A stretch of DNA of 64,000 nt from Novosphingobium terrae (lineage in GTDB: Bacteria; Pseudomonadota; Alphaproteobacteria; Sphingomonadales; Sphingomonadaceae), in the NCBI RefSeq assembly GCF_017163935.1, contig NZ_JABVZR010000001.1, positions 744,001 to 808,000 on the forward strand, read 5' to 3'. Position numbers and translations under genes: made by a program. Within the stretch, counting starts at the first letter, position 1; each line of letters starts with the position of its first letter. Below the pieces are notes generated by a model. The model saw nothing but the letters and a program-made list of their open reading frames with translations. It did not search any database and was not told the DNA's origin. Shown here one piece after another: positions 20,026 through 29,952 of the stretch.

Positions 20026-20862
20026 ATGGCACTTAAGAGCTATAACCCGACCAGCCCGGCCCGTCGTGGCCTCGTTCTGGTCGACAAGTCGTCCTTGTGG
20101 AAGGGCAAGCCGGTCAAGGCGCTTACCGAAGGTAAGAGCAAGACCGGTGGCCGTAACAACAAGGGCCATGTGACCTCGCGCGGTATCGCCGGCGGTCACA
20201 AGCAGAAGTATCGTTTCATCGACTTCAAGCGTCGCAAGTGGGATGCCCCCGCGACCGTGGAGCGTCTGGAATACGATCCCAACCGCACGGCCTTCATCGC
20301 TCTGGTGAAGTACGAGGACGGCGAGCAGACCTACATCCTGGCGCCTCAGCGCCTGGCCGTGGGTGACGTGATCGTCGCCGGCGAAAAGACCGACGTGAAG
20401 CCCGGCAATGCCATGCTTCTGTCCCAGATGCCGGTCGGCACCATCATCCACAATGTGGAGATGAAGCCGGGCAAGGGCGGTCAGATCGCGCGTTCGGCCG
20501 GCACCTATGTGCAGGTCGTGGGTCGTGACCGTGGCATGGTGATCGTTCGCCTGAACTCGGGCGAGCAGCGTTACCTGCGTGGCGATTGCATGGGCACCGT
20601 TGGCGCCGTGTCGAACCCCGACAACGCCAACCAGAACCTGGCGAAGGCCGGTCGCAACCGCTGGCTGGGCAAGCGCCCGCTGACCCGCGGTGTGGCCAAG
20701 AACCCCGTCGACCACCCGCACGGTGGTGGTGAAGGCCGTACTTCGGGTGGTCGTCACCCGGTTACGCCTTGGGGCAAGCCGACCAAGGGTGCTCGCACGC
20801 GCCACAACAAGCGGACGGACAATATGATCATCCGCTCGCGCCACGCCAAGAAGAAGAGGTAA
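20026..20862 (+). CDS. rplB: 50S ribosomal protein L2
   Basis: A 278-residue protein required for 50S association and peptidyl transfer. [19 protein letters not shown], the [20 protein letters not shown] motif with the conserved His, and the C-terminal [16 protein letters not shown] are present. It follows rplW by six bases. Confidence 0.98.
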   Translation: MALKSYNPTSPARRGLVLVDKSSLWKGKPVKALTEGKSKTGGRNNKGHVTSRGIAGGHKQKYRFIDFKRRKWDAPATVERLEYDPNRTAFIALVKYEDGEQTYILAPQRLAVGDVIVAGEKTDVKPGNAMLLSQMPVGTIIHNVEMKPGKGGQIARSAGTYVQVVGRDRGMVIVRLNSGEQRYLRGDCMGTVGAVSNPDNANQNLAKAGRNRWLGKRPLTRGVAKNPVDHPHGGGEGRTSGGRHPVTPWGKPTKGARTRHNKRTDNMIIRSRHAKKKR

Positions 20863-20868
20863 TCGACA

Positions 20869-21147
20869 ATGGCTCGTTCCGTTTGGAAAGGTCCTTTCGT
20901 CGACCTGCACCTGCTCAAGAAGGCGGAAGCCGCGCAGGATGCTGGCTCGCGCGCTGCCCCGGTGAAGACCTGGTCGCGCCGTTCGACGATCCTGCCGCAG
21001 TTCGTTGGTCTGACGTTCAACGTCTACAACGGGCACAAGTTCATCCCCGTGTCCGTCAACGAGGACATGGTCGGCCACAAGCTTGGTGAATTCGCGCCCA
21101 CGCGCTCGTTCCCGGGTCACGCCGCTGACAAGAAGGGCAAGCGCTGA
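20869..21147 (+). CDS. rpsS: 30S ribosomal protein S19
   Basis: A 92-residue 30S head protein. It starts [20 protein letters not shown], and has [19 protein letters not shown] and [19 protein letters not shown]. Its stop overlaps the rplV start by one base (TGATG). Confidence 0.98.
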   Translation: MARSVWKGPFVDLHLLKKAEAAQDAGSRAAPVKTWSRRSTILPQFVGLTFNVYNGHKFIPVSVNEDMVGHKLGEFAPTRSFPGHAADKKGKR

Positions 21148-21527
21148 TGAGCAAGCCTAAAGCTCCCCGTCGCGTTGGCGACAACGAAGCCCTGTCGGTC
21201 GGCACGCAGATCCGCGGTTCGGCCCAGAAGCTGAACCTGGTGGCTGCGCTGATCCGCAACCGCAAGGCGGAAGACGCGCTCAACATCCTGACCTTCTCGA
21301 AGAAGGCCATGGCTGTCGATGCGAAGAAGGTGCTGGCCTCGGCCATCGCCAACGCCGAGAACAACCACAACCTGGACGTCGACAACCTCGTCGTCGTCGA
21401 GGCGTCGGTCGGCAAGTCGATCACGATGAAGCGCTTTCATACCCGCGGCCGTGGCAAGTCCACCCGCATTCTGAAGCCCTTCAGCCGTCTGCGCATCGTG
21501 GTGCGCGAAGTTCAGCAGGAGGCTTGA
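21147..21527 (+). CDS. rplV: 50S ribosomal protein L22
   Basis: A 126-residue exit-tunnel protein. It contains [20 protein letters not shown] and the C-terminal tunnel hairpin [20 protein letters not shown], followed by IVVREV. Coupled to rpsS by overlap and followed by rpsC after three bases. Confidence 0.97.
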   Translation: MSKPKAPRRVGDNEALSVGTQIRGSAQKLNLVAALIRNRKAEDALNILTFSKKAMAVDAKKVLASAIANAENNHNLDVDNLVVVEASVGKSITMKRFHTRGRGKSTRILKPFSRLRIVVREVQQEA

Positions 21528-21530
21528 TCC

Positions 21531-22226
21531 ATGGGTCATAAGTCCAACCCCATCGGTCTGCGTCTGCAGATCAACCGCACCTGGGACAGCCGCTGGTATG
21601 CGGAAGGTCGCAGCTACGGCAAGCTTCTTGAGGAAGACCTCAAGATCCGCAAGTTCATCATGAAGACGCTGCCGCAGGCCGCGATCTCCAAGGTGGTGAT
21701 CGAGCGTCCTGCCAAGCTGTGCCGCGTGTCGATCTATGCCGCCCGTCCGGGCGTCATCATCGGCAAGAAGGGCGCCGACATCGAGAAGCTGCGTTCGCAG
21801 CTCGCCAAGATGACCGGCAGCGACGTCAAGCTGAACATCGTCGAAATCCGCAAGCCGGAAGTCGATTCGAAGCTCGTCGCTCAGGGTATCGCGGATCAGC
21901 TGATCCGTCGTATCGCCTTCCGTCGCGCCATGAAGCGTGCGGTGCAGTCGGCTCTGCGTCTTGGTGCCGAAGGCATCAAGATCACCTGCTCGGGTCGTCT
22001 GGGCGGCGCCGAAATCGCGCGTGTGGAGTGGTATCGCGAAGGTCGCGTGCCGCTGCACACCCTGCGTGCCAACATCGACTATGCCGACGCCGAGGCGCTG
22101 ACCGCCTATGGCATCATCGGTATCAAGGTCTGGATCTTCAAGGGTGAAATCCTTGGTCACGACCCGATGGCGCAGGATCGTCTCAACATGGAGGCTCAGA
22201 CCTCCGGCGTGCGTCCGTCGCGCTGA
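21531..22226 (+). CDS. rpsC: 30S ribosomal protein S3
   Basis: A 231-residue protein at the mRNA entry of the 30S subunit. It starts [20 protein letters not shown]. The KH domain is visible as [20 protein letters not shown], and the C-terminal domain has [20 protein letters not shown]. Followed by rplP after 19 bases. Confidence 0.98.
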   Translation: MGHKSNPIGLRLQINRTWDSRWYAEGRSYGKLLEEDLKIRKFIMKTLPQAAISKVVIERPAKLCRVSIYAARPGVIIGKKGADIEKLRSQLAKMTGSDVKLNIVEIRKPEVDSKLVAQGIADQLIRRIAFRRAMKRAVQSALRLGAEGIKITCSGRLGGAEIARVEWYREGRVPLHTLRANIDYADAEALTAYGIIGIKVWIFKGEILGHDPMAQDRLNMEAQTSGVRPSR

Positions 22227-22245
22227 GGGCTTGAGGTAACAGATC

Positions 22246-22683
22246 ATGTTGCAACCGAAGAAAACCAAGTTCCGCAAGGCCTTCAAGGGCCGCATCAAGG
22301 GTGAAGCCAAGGGCGGCACCGATCTGAACTTCGGTTCCTACGGCCTCAAGGCCCTGGAACCCGAGCGTATCACCGCTCGCCAGATCGAAGCTGCGCGTCG
22401 CGCCATCACCCGCCACCTGCGTCGTCAGGGCCGTCTGTGGATCCGCGTGTTCCCCGACGTGCCTGTGTCGAAGAAGCCTGCCGAAGTCCGTCAGGGCAAG
22501 GGCAAGGGTTCGATCGAATATTGGGCAGCTCGCGTGAAGCCGGGCCGCATCCTGTTCGAGGTCGACGGCGTTGCCGGCCAGCTCGCCGCGGAGGCTTTCA
22601 GCCGCGCCGCGATGAAGCTGCCGATCAAGACCAAGGTTGTTGCCCGCCTGGGCGACACCTCGCATCTGGGAGGTGAAGAATGA
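22246..22683 (+). CDS. rplP: 50S ribosomal protein L16
   Basis: A 145-residue protein at the A-site of the 50S subunit. It begins [19 protein letters not shown], and has [20 protein letters not shown] and the Arg-rich region typical of L16. Normal length. Overlaps rpmC by four bases (ATGA). Confidence 0.98.
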   Translation: MLQPKKTKFRKAFKGRIKGEAKGGTDLNFGSYGLKALEPERITARQIEAARRAITRHLRRQGRLWIRVFPDVPVSKKPAEVRQGKGKGSIEYWAARVKPGRILFEVDGVAGQLAAEAFSRAAMKLPIKTKVVARLGDTSHLGGEE

Positions 22684-22883
22684 CCAAGGCTACTGATCTG
22701 CGCGCCAAGAGCGACGACCAGCTGACCGAAGATCTGGGCAACCTGAAGCGCGAGGCCTTCAACCTGCGCTTCCAGGCCGCCACGAATCAGCTGGAGCGCC
22801 CGGCCCGCATCAAGGAAGTGCGCCGCGATATCGCCCGCATCAAGACGCTCCAGAGCGAGCGTTCGGCTGCAGCGAAGGCGTAA
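22680..22883 (+). CDS. rpmC: 50S ribosomal protein L29
   Basis: A 67-residue protein near the tunnel exit. [15 protein letters not shown] and [20 protein letters not shown], with [14 protein letters not shown], are the family core. Starts within the rplP stop overlap; rpsQ follows after 10 bases. Confidence 0.96.
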   Translation: MTKATDLRAKSDDQLTEDLGNLKREAFNLRFQAATNQLERPARIKEVRRDIARIKTLQSERSAAAKA

Positions 22884-22893
22884 GGAGACAACC

Positions 22894-23163
22894 ATGCCCA
22901 AGCGTATTCTGATCGGGACGGTTGTTTCCGACAAGACCGACAAGACCGTGGTCGTGAAGGTCGAGCGTAAGGTGAAGCATCCCATGTACGGGAAGATCAT
23001 CCGTCGTTCGAAGAAGTATCACGCTCACGACGAAGACAATGCTGTAAAGGTTGGCGAAGTCGTCCGCATCGAGGAGACCGCGCCCATCTCGAAGCTGAAG
23101 ACCTGGAAGGTGATCGACCGGGTTCAGGCGGGCAAGACGGCGGCTGTCGAAGCCGACGTTTAA
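22894..23163 (+). CDS. rpsQ: 30S ribosomal protein S17
   Basis: An 89-residue primary 16S rRNA-binding protein. [40 protein letters not shown] and the [18 protein letters not shown] segment are typical. A 119-bp structured gap follows before rplN. Confidence 0.97.
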   Translation: MPKRILIGTVVSDKTDKTVVVKVERKVKHPMYGKIIRRSKKYHAHDEDNAVKVGEVVRIEETAPISKLKTWKVIDRVQAGKTAAVEADV

Positions 23164-23194
23164 GCCTCAACAGCGCGTTGAAAAAATCGCTGGT

Positions 23195-23236
23195 GCTCTA
23201 GCCGTTTTGCGGCTAGGGCGCCGGCTCGTTTTTTGG
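23195..23236 (+). terminator. Hairpin with T-run between rpsQ and rplN
   Basis: CTAGCCG-ttttg-CGGCTAG (23198-23216), extended by outer GC pairs, with TTTTTT 12 bases downstream. The distance to the T-run makes full termination doubtful. It may reduce read-through or form part of an rplN leader. Confidence 0.4.
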
Positions 23237-23282
23237 AACTGCCGGACTGGTTCCGGCAAGCCTAGCGTAAGGAACCGGATCA

Positions 23283-23651
23283 ATGATCCAGATGCAATCC
23301 CAGCTTGACGTTGCTGACAACAGCGGCGCCAAGCGTGTCCAGTGCATTAAGGTGCTGGGCGGATCGAAGCGTCGCGTTGCGGGCGTTGGCGACATCATCG
23401 TGGTGTCGATCAAGGAAGCCCAACCGCGCGCCAAGGTCAAGAAGGGCGACGTTCACCGTGCGGTGATCGTGCGCACCCGTAAGGACGTCCGTCGTCCCGA
23501 CGGTTCGGTTATCCGTTTCGACGGTAACGCAGCTGTGCTGATCAACAAGAACGCGGAGCCCATCGGCACGCGTATCTTTGGCCCCGTGGTTCGCGAACTG
23601 CGCGCCAAGGGCTACATGAAGATCATCTCGCTGGCTCCGGAGGTGCTGTAA
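23283..23651 (+). CDS. rplN: 50S ribosomal protein L14
   Basis: A 122-residue 50S interface protein. [36 protein letters not shown] and [18 protein letters not shown] are standard. It opens a tightly packed stretch: its stop overlaps rplX by one base. Confidence 0.98.
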   Translation: MIQMQSQLDVADNSGAKRVQCIKVLGGSKRRVAGVGDIIVVSIKEAQPRAKVKKGDVHRAVIVRTRKDVRRPDGSVIRFDGNAAVLINKNAEPIGTRIFGPVVRELRAKGYMKIISLAPEVL

Positions 23652-23971
23652 TGTCCGCTGCTAAGATCAAGAAGGGCGACAACGTTGTTGTGCGCTCGGG
23701 CAAGGACAAGGGCCGCACCGGCACCGTCCTGCAGGTTCTCCCCAAGGAGGACAAGATCGTGGTTGCCGGCGTGAACATCGCCGCGCGTCACCGCAAGCCC
23801 AGCCAGGCGAATCCTCAGGGCGGCATCGACCGTCGCGAGGCTCCCATGGCGATCAGCAAGGTCGGTCTGGCCGATCCGAAGACCGGCGCGGCCACCCGCG
23901 TGCGCTTCGAGACGATCGATGGCAAGAAGGTCCGCGTTGCGGTCAAGTCCGGGGAGAAGATCGATGGCTGA
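23651..23971 (+). CDS. rplX: 50S ribosomal protein L24
   Basis: A 106-residue assembly initiator with a KOW motif: [40 protein letters not shown] follows. Overlaps both neighbours (one base with rplN, eight with rplE). Confidence 0.97.
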   Translation: MSAAKIKKGDNVVVRSGKDKGRTGTVLQVLPKEDKIVVAGVNIAARHRKPSQANPQGGIDRREAPMAISKVGLADPKTGAATRVRFETIDGKKVRVAVKSGEKIDG

Positions 23972-24542
23972 TAAGTATACGCCCCGCCTGAAGGGCAAGT
24001 ACGACGCCGAGATCGCCAAGGCGATGACCGAGAAGTTCGGTTATACCAACGCCCTGCAGATCCCGCGCATCTCCAAGATCACGCTCAACATGGGCGTGGG
24101 TGAGGGCACTCAGGACCGTAAGAAGGTCACGACTGCCGCCGCTGAAATGGAGCTGATCGCCGGTCAGAAGCCGGTCGTGACGCGCGCGAAGAAGTCGGTT
24201 GCCCAGTTCAAGCTGCGCGAAGGCATGGCGATCGGCTGCAAGGTCACGCTGCGTCGCGAGCGCATGTATGAATTCCTGGACCGTCTGATCACCGTCGCGA
24301 TGCCCCGCATCCGCGACTTCCGTGGCCTGAACCCGAAGAGCTTCGATGGCCGTGGCAACTATGCCATGGGTCTGAAGGAGCAGATCATCTTCCCGGAAAT
24401 CAGCTACGACCAGATCGACAAGGTTCGTGGGATGGACATCATCGTGACCACCACGGCCAACACCGACGAAGAAGCTCGTGAGCTGCTGCGTCTTTTCGGC
24501 TTCCCCTTCCCTCAGGAAGAAGAAGCCAAGCAGGCTGCTTGA
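23964..24542 (+). CDS. rplE: 50S ribosomal protein L5
   Basis: A 192-residue 5S rRNA-binding protein. The ATG at 23964 gives [17 protein letters not shown], the normal start; an upstream in-frame ATG lies within rpl[37 protein letters not shown] and [18 protein letters not shown] are family marks. rpsN starts 39 bp downstream. Confidence 0.97.
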   Translation: MADKYTPRLKGKYDAEIAKAMTEKFGYTNALQIPRISKITLNMGVGEGTQDRKKVTTAAAEMELIAGQKPVVTRAKKSVAQFKLREGMAIGCKVTLRRERMYEFLDRLITVAMPRIRDFRGLNPKSFDGRGNYAMGLKEQIIFPEISYDQIDKVRGMDIIVTTTANTDEEARELLRLFGFPFPQEEEAKQAA

Positions 24543-24581
24543 GTGCAGCCTCGCAAGGTTTAAGAAAGAGAGCTTAAGTCC

Positions 24582-24887
24582 ATGGCGAAACTGAGTTCGA
24601 TCAACAAGAACGAGCGTCGCAAGGCCCTCGTCAAGAAGTATGCTGCGAAGTATGCCAAGCTGAAGGCTGTGGCGGACGATCAGCAGGCTGATGATACCGA
24701 GCGTCTCATTGCCCGTCTGAAGCTGGCGGAAATCCCGCGCAACGCGAATCCTACCCGCGTTCGCAACCGCTGCGCCACCACCGGCCGCCCGCGCGGCTAC
24801 TATCGCAAGTTCGGCCTGTGCCGTGTTGAGCTGCGTGATCTGGCCAACAAGGGCCTGATCCCCGGCGTGACCAAGTCGAGCTGGTAA
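24582..24887 (+). CDS. rpsN: 30S ribosomal protein S14 (long form)
   Basis: A 101-residue S14 of the long form without a zinc-binding CxxC pair. [19 protein letters not shown] at the N-terminus, and [20 protein letters not shown] then [10 protein letters not shown] at the C-terminus. Followed by rpsH after 10 bases. Confidence 0.97.
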   Translation: MAKLSSINKNERRKALVKKYAAKYAKLKAVADDQQADDTERLIARLKLAEIPRNANPTRVRNRCATTGRPRGYYRKFGLCRVELRDLANKGLIPGVTKSSW

Positions 24888-24897
24888 GGATACTTCG

Positions 24898-25293
24898 ATG
24901 GCTTTGACCGATCCCCTGGGTGATATGCTCACCCGCATCCGCAACGGGCAGCAGGCGAAGAAGGATTCCGTCCTTTCGCCCGCGTCCAAGCTGCGCGCCC
25001 GCGTGCTGGAAGTTCTCCAGCGCGAGGGTTACATCCGCGGTTTCACGGAGGATGCCACTGGCCTCCATCCGCAGCTGCGCATCGAGCTGAAGTACTTCGA
25101 AGGCGAGCCCGCCATCAAGCACGTCGCTCGCGTCTCCAAGCCCGGTCGCCGGGTGTACTCGGGTAGCAAGGAGCTCCCCGTGGTGCGCAACGGCCTTGGC
25201 ATCACCATCGTCTCGACGCCGCGTGGCGTGCTTTCGGATGCCGAAGCGCGCGCTGCCAACGTCGGTGGCGAAGTGCTGGCGGAGGTGTTCTAA
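24898..25293 (+). CDS. rpsH: 30S ribosomal protein S8
   Basis: A 131-residue 16S rRNA-binding protein; in E. coli it represses the spc operon. [20 protein letters not shown] and the C-terminal [24 protein letters not shown] segment (here with TIVSTPRGV) are clear. Stop overlaps the rplF start by one base. Confidence 0.97.
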   Translation: MALTDPLGDMLTRIRNGQQAKKDSVLSPASKLRARVLEVLQREGYIRGFTEDATGLHPQLRIELKYFEGEPAIKHVARVSKPGRRVYSGSKELPVVRNGLGITIVSTPRGVLSDAEARAANVGGEVLAEVF

Positions 25294-25826
25294 TGAGCCG
25301 CATCGGCAAAAAGCCGGTCGTCATTCCGGCCGGCGTCACCGCCACCATCAATGATGGTGTGCTCACCGTGAAGGGTGCCAAGGGCACGCTCACGCTGGGT
25401 CTGGCTGACGAGATCACCTACGCGATCGAAGATGGCGCGATTTCGATGCAGCCCGCCAACGACACCAAGCGCGCTCGCGCGTTCTGGGGTCTGCAGCGCA
25501 CTCTGGTCGCCAATCTGGTGACCGGCGTGACCGAAGGCTACAGCAAGACCTTGCTCATCACCGGCGTTGGCTACCGTGCCACCGCCCAGGGCAAGACTCT
25601 TAAGCTGCAGCTGGGCTACAGCCACGACGTCAACTTCCCTGTGCCCGAGGGCATCGAGGTCAAGACCCCGGATAACACCACGGTCGAGATCTCGGGCATC
25701 GACAAGCAGAAGGTTGGCCAGGTGGCCGCGGAGATCCGTCGCTGGCGCAAGCCCGAACCCTACAAGGGCAAGGGTATCAAGTATCGCGGCGAGTTCATCT
25801 TCCGCAAGGAAGGGAAGAAGAAGTAA
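25293..25826 (+). CDS. rplF: 50S ribosomal protein L6
   Basis: A 177-residue protein beside the factor-binding site. [39 protein letters not shown] and [20 protein letters not shown] are typical. Coupled to rpsH and rplR by one-base overlaps. Confidence 0.98.
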   Translation: MSRIGKKPVVIPAGVTATINDGVLTVKGAKGTLTLGLADEITYAIEDGAISMQPANDTKRARAFWGLQRTLVANLVTGVTEGYSKTLLITGVGYRATAQGKTLKLQLGYSHDVNFPVPEGIEVKTPDNTTVEISGIDKQKVGQVAAEIRRWRKPEPYKGKGIKYRGEFIFRKEGKKK

Positions 25827-26176
25827 TGGCCAAGCTGTCACTTTTTGCGCGCCGCCGTCGGCGCGTTCGCACCGCGCTCAAGGCGCGTGCCGGTGGGCGT
25901 CCTCGCCTGTCCGTGCATCGCACCGGCCGCCACATCTACGCCCAGATCATCGACGACGCTTCGGGTCGCACGGTCGCTTCGGCCTCTTCGCTCAAGAAGG
26001 GTTCCAAGGAGATCGGCGCGAACGTTGCTTCGGCGACTGCCGTGGGCAAGGAGCTGGCCGAGGCTGCCAAGGCTGCCGGCATCACGACTGTCGTGTTCGA
26101 TCGCGGTGGTTTCCTGTTCCATGGCCGCGTCAAGGCGCTGGCCGATGCCGCCCGTGAAGGCGGGCTGGAGTTCTGA
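25826..26176 (+). CDS. rplR: 50S ribosomal protein L18
   Basis: A 116-residue 5S rRNA-binding protein. [40 protein letters not shown] and the C-terminal [20 protein letters not shown] are standard. rpsE starts two bases later. Confidence 0.97.
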   Translation: MAKLSLFARRRRRVRTALKARAGGRPRLSVHRTGRHIYAQIIDDASGRTVASASSLKKGSKEIGANVASATAVGKELAEAAKAAGITTVVFDRGGFLFHGRVKALADAAREGGLEF

Positions 26177-26178
26177 TC

Positions 26179-26889
26179 ATGGCTGACGAAACCAACCAGG
26201 AAGTCGAGACCGTCGCAGCTGCCGCCCCCGAGGGTGGTGAGCGCGAAGGTCGTCGTGGTCGCGGTCGCGGCGGTGAGCGTGGTGGCGAGCGTGGCGAACG
26301 CCGCGGTCGCCGCGATGATCGTCGTGGCAAGCCCGAGGAAGAGCAGGGCGAAGAGCTGATCGAGAAGCTGGTTCACATCAACCGCGTCTCGAAGACCGTC
26401 AAGGGCGGTAAGCGCTTCGGTTTTGCCGCTCTGGTCGTCGTTGGCGACGGCAAGGGCCGCGTGGGCTTCGGTCATGGCAAGGCGCGCGAAGTGCCTGAAG
26501 CCATCACCAAGGCCACTGCTTCGGCCAAGAAGAAGATGATCCGCGTCGCTCTGAAGGAGGGTCGTACCCTTCATCACGACGGCAAGGGCCACTTCGGCGC
26601 CGGCAAGGTGAATGTGCGTTCGGCCCCGGCCGGTACGGGCATCATCGCGGGCGGCCCGATGCGCGCTGTCTTCGAGAGCCTGGGCGTTCATGACGTGGTG
26701 ACCAAGTCGGTCGGCACCTCGAACCCCTACAACATGATCCGCGCCACCTTCGCGGCTCTGGGTGAGCAGACCTCGCCCAAGTCGGTGGCGCAGCGTCGCG
26801 GCAAGAAGGTCACCGACCTGCTGTCGCGCGATGGTCATCACCACAGCGAGGCGCAGCTTGAAGCTGCTGCCGCTGCGATTACGGAGTAA
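26179..26889 (+). CDS. rpsE: 30S ribosomal protein S5 with Arg/Gly-rich N-terminal extension
   Basis: A 236-residue protein; the conserved S5 core starts near residue 55 with [20 protein letters not shown] and continues through [20 protein letters not shown]. The first 55 residues are an extension rich in Arg, Gly and Glu, with repeated RGRGGER units (26239-26330), against about 165 residues in E. coli S5. Such RGG-like tails bind RNA in general; a role in rRNA binding or assembly is inferred. The core keeps the mRNA-entry and decoding-fidelity elements. Followed by rpmD after five bases. Confidence 0.96.
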   Translation: MADETNQEVETVAAAAPEGGEREGRRGRGRGGERGGERGERRGRRDDRRGKPEEEQGEELIEKLVHINRVSKTVKGGKRFGFAALVVVGDGKGRVGFGHGKAREVPEAITKATASAKKKMIRVALKEGRTLHHDGKGHFGAGKVNVRSAPAGTGIIAGGPMRAVFESLGVHDVVTKSVGTSNPYNMIRATFAALGEQTSPKSVAQRRGKKVTDLLSRDGHHHSEAQLEAAAAAITE

Positions 26890-26894
26890 GCGCA

Positions 26895-27071
26895 ATGGCA
26901 ACCATCAAGCTCAAGCAGATCGGTTCGCCGATCCGCCGCCCCGAGCATCAGAAGAAGATGCTGATCGGCCTGGGTCTTAACAAGATGAATCGCGTCGTCG
27001 AGCTTCAGGATACCCCTGAAGTGCGCGGCACGGTCGCCAAGCTGCCGCATCTGGTCGCCGTGATCGACTGA
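26895..27071 (+). CDS. rpmD: 50S ribosomal protein L30
   Basis: A 58-residue protein, [20 protein letters not shown], with [20 protein letters not shown] and ending LPHLVAVID. Its length and the motif GLGLNKMN identify L30. It lies five bases after rpsE. A terminator follows, unlike in most spc operons where rplO comes next directly. Confidence 0.97.
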   Translation: MATIKLKQIGSPIRRPEHQKKMLIGLGLNKMNRVVELQDTPEVRGTVAKLPHLVAVID

Positions 27072-27096
27072 TCACTGCCTTGATGTGCAAGGAATT

Positions 27097-27130
27097 GGGC
27101 CTCGGCGGAAACGCCGGGGCCTTTTTCTTT
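27097..27130 (+). terminator. Rho-independent terminator after rpmD
   Basis: GGCCTCGGCG-GAAA-CGCCGGGGCC followed by TTTTTCTTT. It has a 10-bp stem with a GNRA-like GAAA loop. It splits the spc operon between rpmD and rplO. Confidence 0.8.
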
Positions 27131-27273
27131 GGCGGTGGGGAAGGGGGCAAGGAAACCACAAAATATGGTGACAAACCCTGACTCTTGCCCTATGGGCCCC
27201 GCTTCCATTCAGCGCGTGGCCGCAAGGTTGCGCGCTTCTTTCAGCGCGACAATAGCGAAAGCGAGTGCATATT

Positions 27274-27753
27274 ATGACCAAGCTTAACGAACTCTTCGAC
27301 AACTATGGCGCCCGTCACCGTCGCATGCGCGTCGGCCGTGGCATCGGCTCGGGCAAGGGCAAGACTGCCGGCCGTGGTCAGAAGGGTGCCAAGGCGCGTT
27401 CGGGCGTCTCGGTGAACGGCTTCGAAGGCGGCCAGATGCCGCTCCACATGCGTCTGCCGAAGCGCGGCTTCAACAACCCCTTCGGCAAGGACTATGCCGA
27501 GGTGAACCTGGGCCTGATCCAGAAGTTCATCGAAGCCGGCAAGCTGGACATCTCGGGCGTCGTCGATCACGCTGCTCTGAAGGCCGCTGGCCTGGCCCGT
27601 GGCGGCAAGGACGGCGTGCGTCTGCTGGCCAAGGGTGAATTCTCCTCGAAGGTTTCCTTCAAGGTTGCCGGTGTCTCGAAGGGCGCGCGCGCCGCTGTCG
27701 AGGCCGCTGGTGGTTCGGTCGACGTGCCGGCCCCCAAGGCTGCTGCGGAATAA
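27274..27753 (+). CDS. rplO: 50S ribosomal protein L15
   Basis: A 159-residue assembly protein. The ATG at 27274 gives [20 protein letters not shown]; an upstream GTG at 27265 is less likely. The Gly-rich basic core [20 protein letters not shown] and the [11 protein letters not shown] segment are diagnostic. It is 202 bp from rpmD, behind a terminator, and so probably has its own promoter. Confidence 0.97.
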   Translation: MTKLNELFDNYGARHRRMRVGRGIGSGKGKTAGRGQKGAKARSGVSVNGFEGGQMPLHMRLPKRGFNNPFGKDYAEVNLGLIQKFIEAGKLDISGVVDHAALKAAGLARGGKDGVRLLAKGEFSSKVSFKVAGVSKGARAAVEAAGGSVDVPAPKAAAE

Positions 27754-27767
27754 TTCGCAATGAATTG

Positions 27768-27800
27768 ACGGGCGGGGTTCCAGAGACCCCGCCCGTCTCT
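27768..27800 (+). terminator. Hairpin between rplO and secY
   Basis: Perfect 12-bp stem GACGGGCGGGGT / ACCCCGCCCGTC around 27768-27797, followed by CTCTTATAT. The T content is low, so it may be an attenuator that lowers secY relative to L15. Confidence 0.55.
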
Positions 27801-27885
27801 TATATGGGGTCTTCCGAAACCGGAGAGACTACCGCCGCTCATGCGACACGGATGTGTGCGGCCCCATCCAAGGCTTGACCATCTC

Positions 27886-29253
27886 ATGGCTTCACGCGCC
27901 GACAATATCGCGAGCACGCTCAGTCTCGCCAATTTTTCCAAGGCGACCGAACTCAAGAACCGCATCTGGTTCACGGTGGGCGCCCTGATCGTTTTCCGCT
28001 TCCTCAGCTTCGTGCCGCTGCCCGGGATCAATCCGCTGATCCTCGACAAGCTCTATTCGCGCACGCAGGGCGGTATCCTCGACATTTTCAACACCTTCTC
28101 GGGTGGTTCGCTTCAGCGCATGAGCCTGATCGCACTGGGCGTGATGCCTTACATCACCGCCTCGATCGTGGTTCAGCTGGGCGCCTCGCTGCACCCCGCG
28201 CTGGCCTCCCTGAAGAAGGAAGGCGAGAGCGGCCGCAAGAAGATGAACCAGTACACCCGCTATGGCGCGGTGCTGCTGACCGCCATTCAGGGCTATTTCG
28301 TCGCCACCGGCCTCGAAGCCTATGGCGCGTCGAGCGGCCTGCAGGCGGTGGTGCTGCCCAGCATGATCTTCCGCATCTCGGCTGTCATCAGCCTGATCGG
28401 CGGCACGATGTTCCTGCTGTGGCTGGGTGAGCAGATCACCTCGCGCGGGATCGGCAACGGTACGTCGCTGATCATCATGGCGGGTATCGTCGCCCAGATG
28501 CCGCAGTTCTTCACCCAGCTGTTCGAAGGCGGCAGCTCGGGCTCGGTCAGCCCGATCGTCATCATCGGCATGCTGGCGCTGGTCATCGGCATGATCCTGT
28601 TCATCAGCTTTATGGAGCGCGCCACGCGCCGCCTGCTGATCCAGTATCCCAAAAGGCCAACGCAGAATGGCATGATGCATGCCGACCGCAGCCACCTGCC
28701 TCTGAAGATCAACACCGCGGGCGTGATCCCGCCGATCTTCGCCAGCTCGCTGCTGCTGCTGCCGCTGACCATCACGCAGTTTGCCGGTAAGTCGGTTTCG
28801 CCCGACAGCAAGCTGGGCGGGGTGATCGTGGCGCTCAACCAGTATCTGGGCCATGGCAAGCCGCTCTATATGCTGCTCTATGCCCTGGGCATCGTGTTCT
28901 TCTGCTTCTTCTACACCGCGGTTGTCTTCAACCCGGAGGAGACGGCGGACAATCTGAAGCGCAATGGCGGCTTCATCCCCGGCATCCGCCCGGGCAAGAA
29001 CACGGCGACCTACCTGGATTACGTGCTGACGCGAATCACGGTTCTGGGCGCTGCCTATATTACTATAGTCTGCATTGTGCCTGAGTTCTTCATGGAACAG
29101 ACTGGCCTGCGTCTGGTGGTGGCCGGTGGCACCAGCCTGCTGATCGTGGTGAACGTGACCGTGGATACGATCACGCAGATCCAGTCGCATCTGCTGGCGC
29201 ATCAGTATGGCGATCTCATCAAGAAGGCGAAGCTGAAGGGCCGCATGCGCTAA
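27886..29253 (+). CDS. secY: Preprotein translocase subunit SecY
   Basis: A 455-residue channel of the SecYEG translocon with ten membrane segments. The ATG at 27886 gives MASRADNIASTLSLANFSKA, matching alphaproteobacterial SecY; an in-frame ATG at 27841 would add an unlikely 15 residues. The plug region with DIFNTFSGGSLQRMSLIALG, the GIGNGTSLIIMAGI segment and the cytoplasmic loop with FIPGIRPGKNTATYLDYVLT are conserved. adk follows 54 bp later. Confidence 0.97.
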   Translation: MASRADNIASTLSLANFSKATELKNRIWFTVGALIVFRFLSFVPLPGINPLILDKLYSRTQGGILDIFNTFSGGSLQRMSLIALGVMPYITASIVVQLGASLHPALASLKKEGESGRKKMNQYTRYGAVLLTAIQGYFVATGLEAYGASSGLQAVVLPSMIFRISAVISLIGGTMFLLWLGEQITSRGIGNGTSLIIMAGIVAQMPQFFTQLFEGGSSGSVSPIVIIGMLALVIGMILFISFMERATRRLLIQYPKRPTQNGMMHADRSHLPLKINTAGVIPPIFASSLLLLPLTITQFAGKSVSPDSKLGGVIVALNQYLGHGKPLYMLLYALGIVFFCFFYTAVVFNPEETADNLKRNGGFIPGIRPGKNTATYLDYVLTRITVLGAAYITIVCIVPEFFMEQTGLRLVVAGGTSLLIVVNVTVDTITQIQSHLLAHQYGDLIKKAKLKGRMR

Positions 29254-29307
29254 GCGCGGCCCCAAAGCCTGATTTCTGAACCGCCGATTCAGTGGGGGAA
29301 TAAGGAC

Positions 29308-29952
29308 GTGAACATCATTCTGCTTGGGCCGCCGGGGGCGGGCAAGGGAACCCAGGCGCAACGTCTGGTCGAGCGTTTCGGGATGAAGCAGCTTTCCACC
29401 GGTGACATGCTGCGCGCCGCGGTGAAGGCGCAGACCGCCGTTGGCCTTCAGGCCAAGGCGGTGATGGAGCGTGGTGAACTGGTCTCCGACGAGATCGTCT
29501 CGGCGCTGATCGGTGAAGAGCTGGACGCGATGGGTGCCGACACCGGCGCGATCTTCGACGGCTATCCCCGCACCGAGGCGCAGGCCGAATCGCTCGATGG
29601 CATTCTGGCCTCGCGCGGTCGCAAGCTGGATCATGTGATCGAGCTGGAGGTCGATGAGGACGCTCTGGTTGAGCGCATCACCGGTCGCTACACCTGCGCC
29701 ACCTGCGGCAAGGGCTATCACGATCACTTCGAGAAGCCCAAGGTCGAGGGCGTCTGCGACAAGTGCGGCGGCACTGAGTTCAAGCGTCGTCCTGACGATA
29801 ATGAGGCCACTGTCCGCACCCGCATGGCCGAATATCGCGCGAAGACCGCGCCGATCCTGCCGGTCTATGAGGCGCGCGGCATCGTGCATCGCGTCGACGG
29901 CATGGCGCCGATGGATGATGTGACCGCTGCCATTGCGGGCATCATCGGCTGA
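29308..29952 (+). CDS. adk: Adenylate kinase (zinc-binding LID type)
   Basis: A 214-residue enzyme that interconverts ATP + AMP and 2 ADP. It begins at a GTG codon after GGGGAATAAGG. The P-loop is GPPGAGKGT, the AMP-binding part has GYPRTEAQAESL, and the LID carries two Cys pairs (CATCGKGYHDHF and CDKCGG) that bind zinc, which gives the long form. secY-adk is the normal alphaproteobacterial order; a terminator follows at 30036. Confidence 0.97.
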   Translation: MNIILLGPPGAGKGTQAQRLVERFGMKQLSTGDMLRAAVKAQTAVGLQAKAVMERGELVSDEIVSALIGEELDAMGADTGAIFDGYPRTEAQAESLDGILASRGRKLDHVIELEVDEDALVERITGRYTCATCGKGYHDHFEKPKVEGVCDKCGGTEFKRRPDDNEATVRTRMAEYRAKTAPILPVYEARGIVHRVDGMAPMDDVTAAIAGIIG

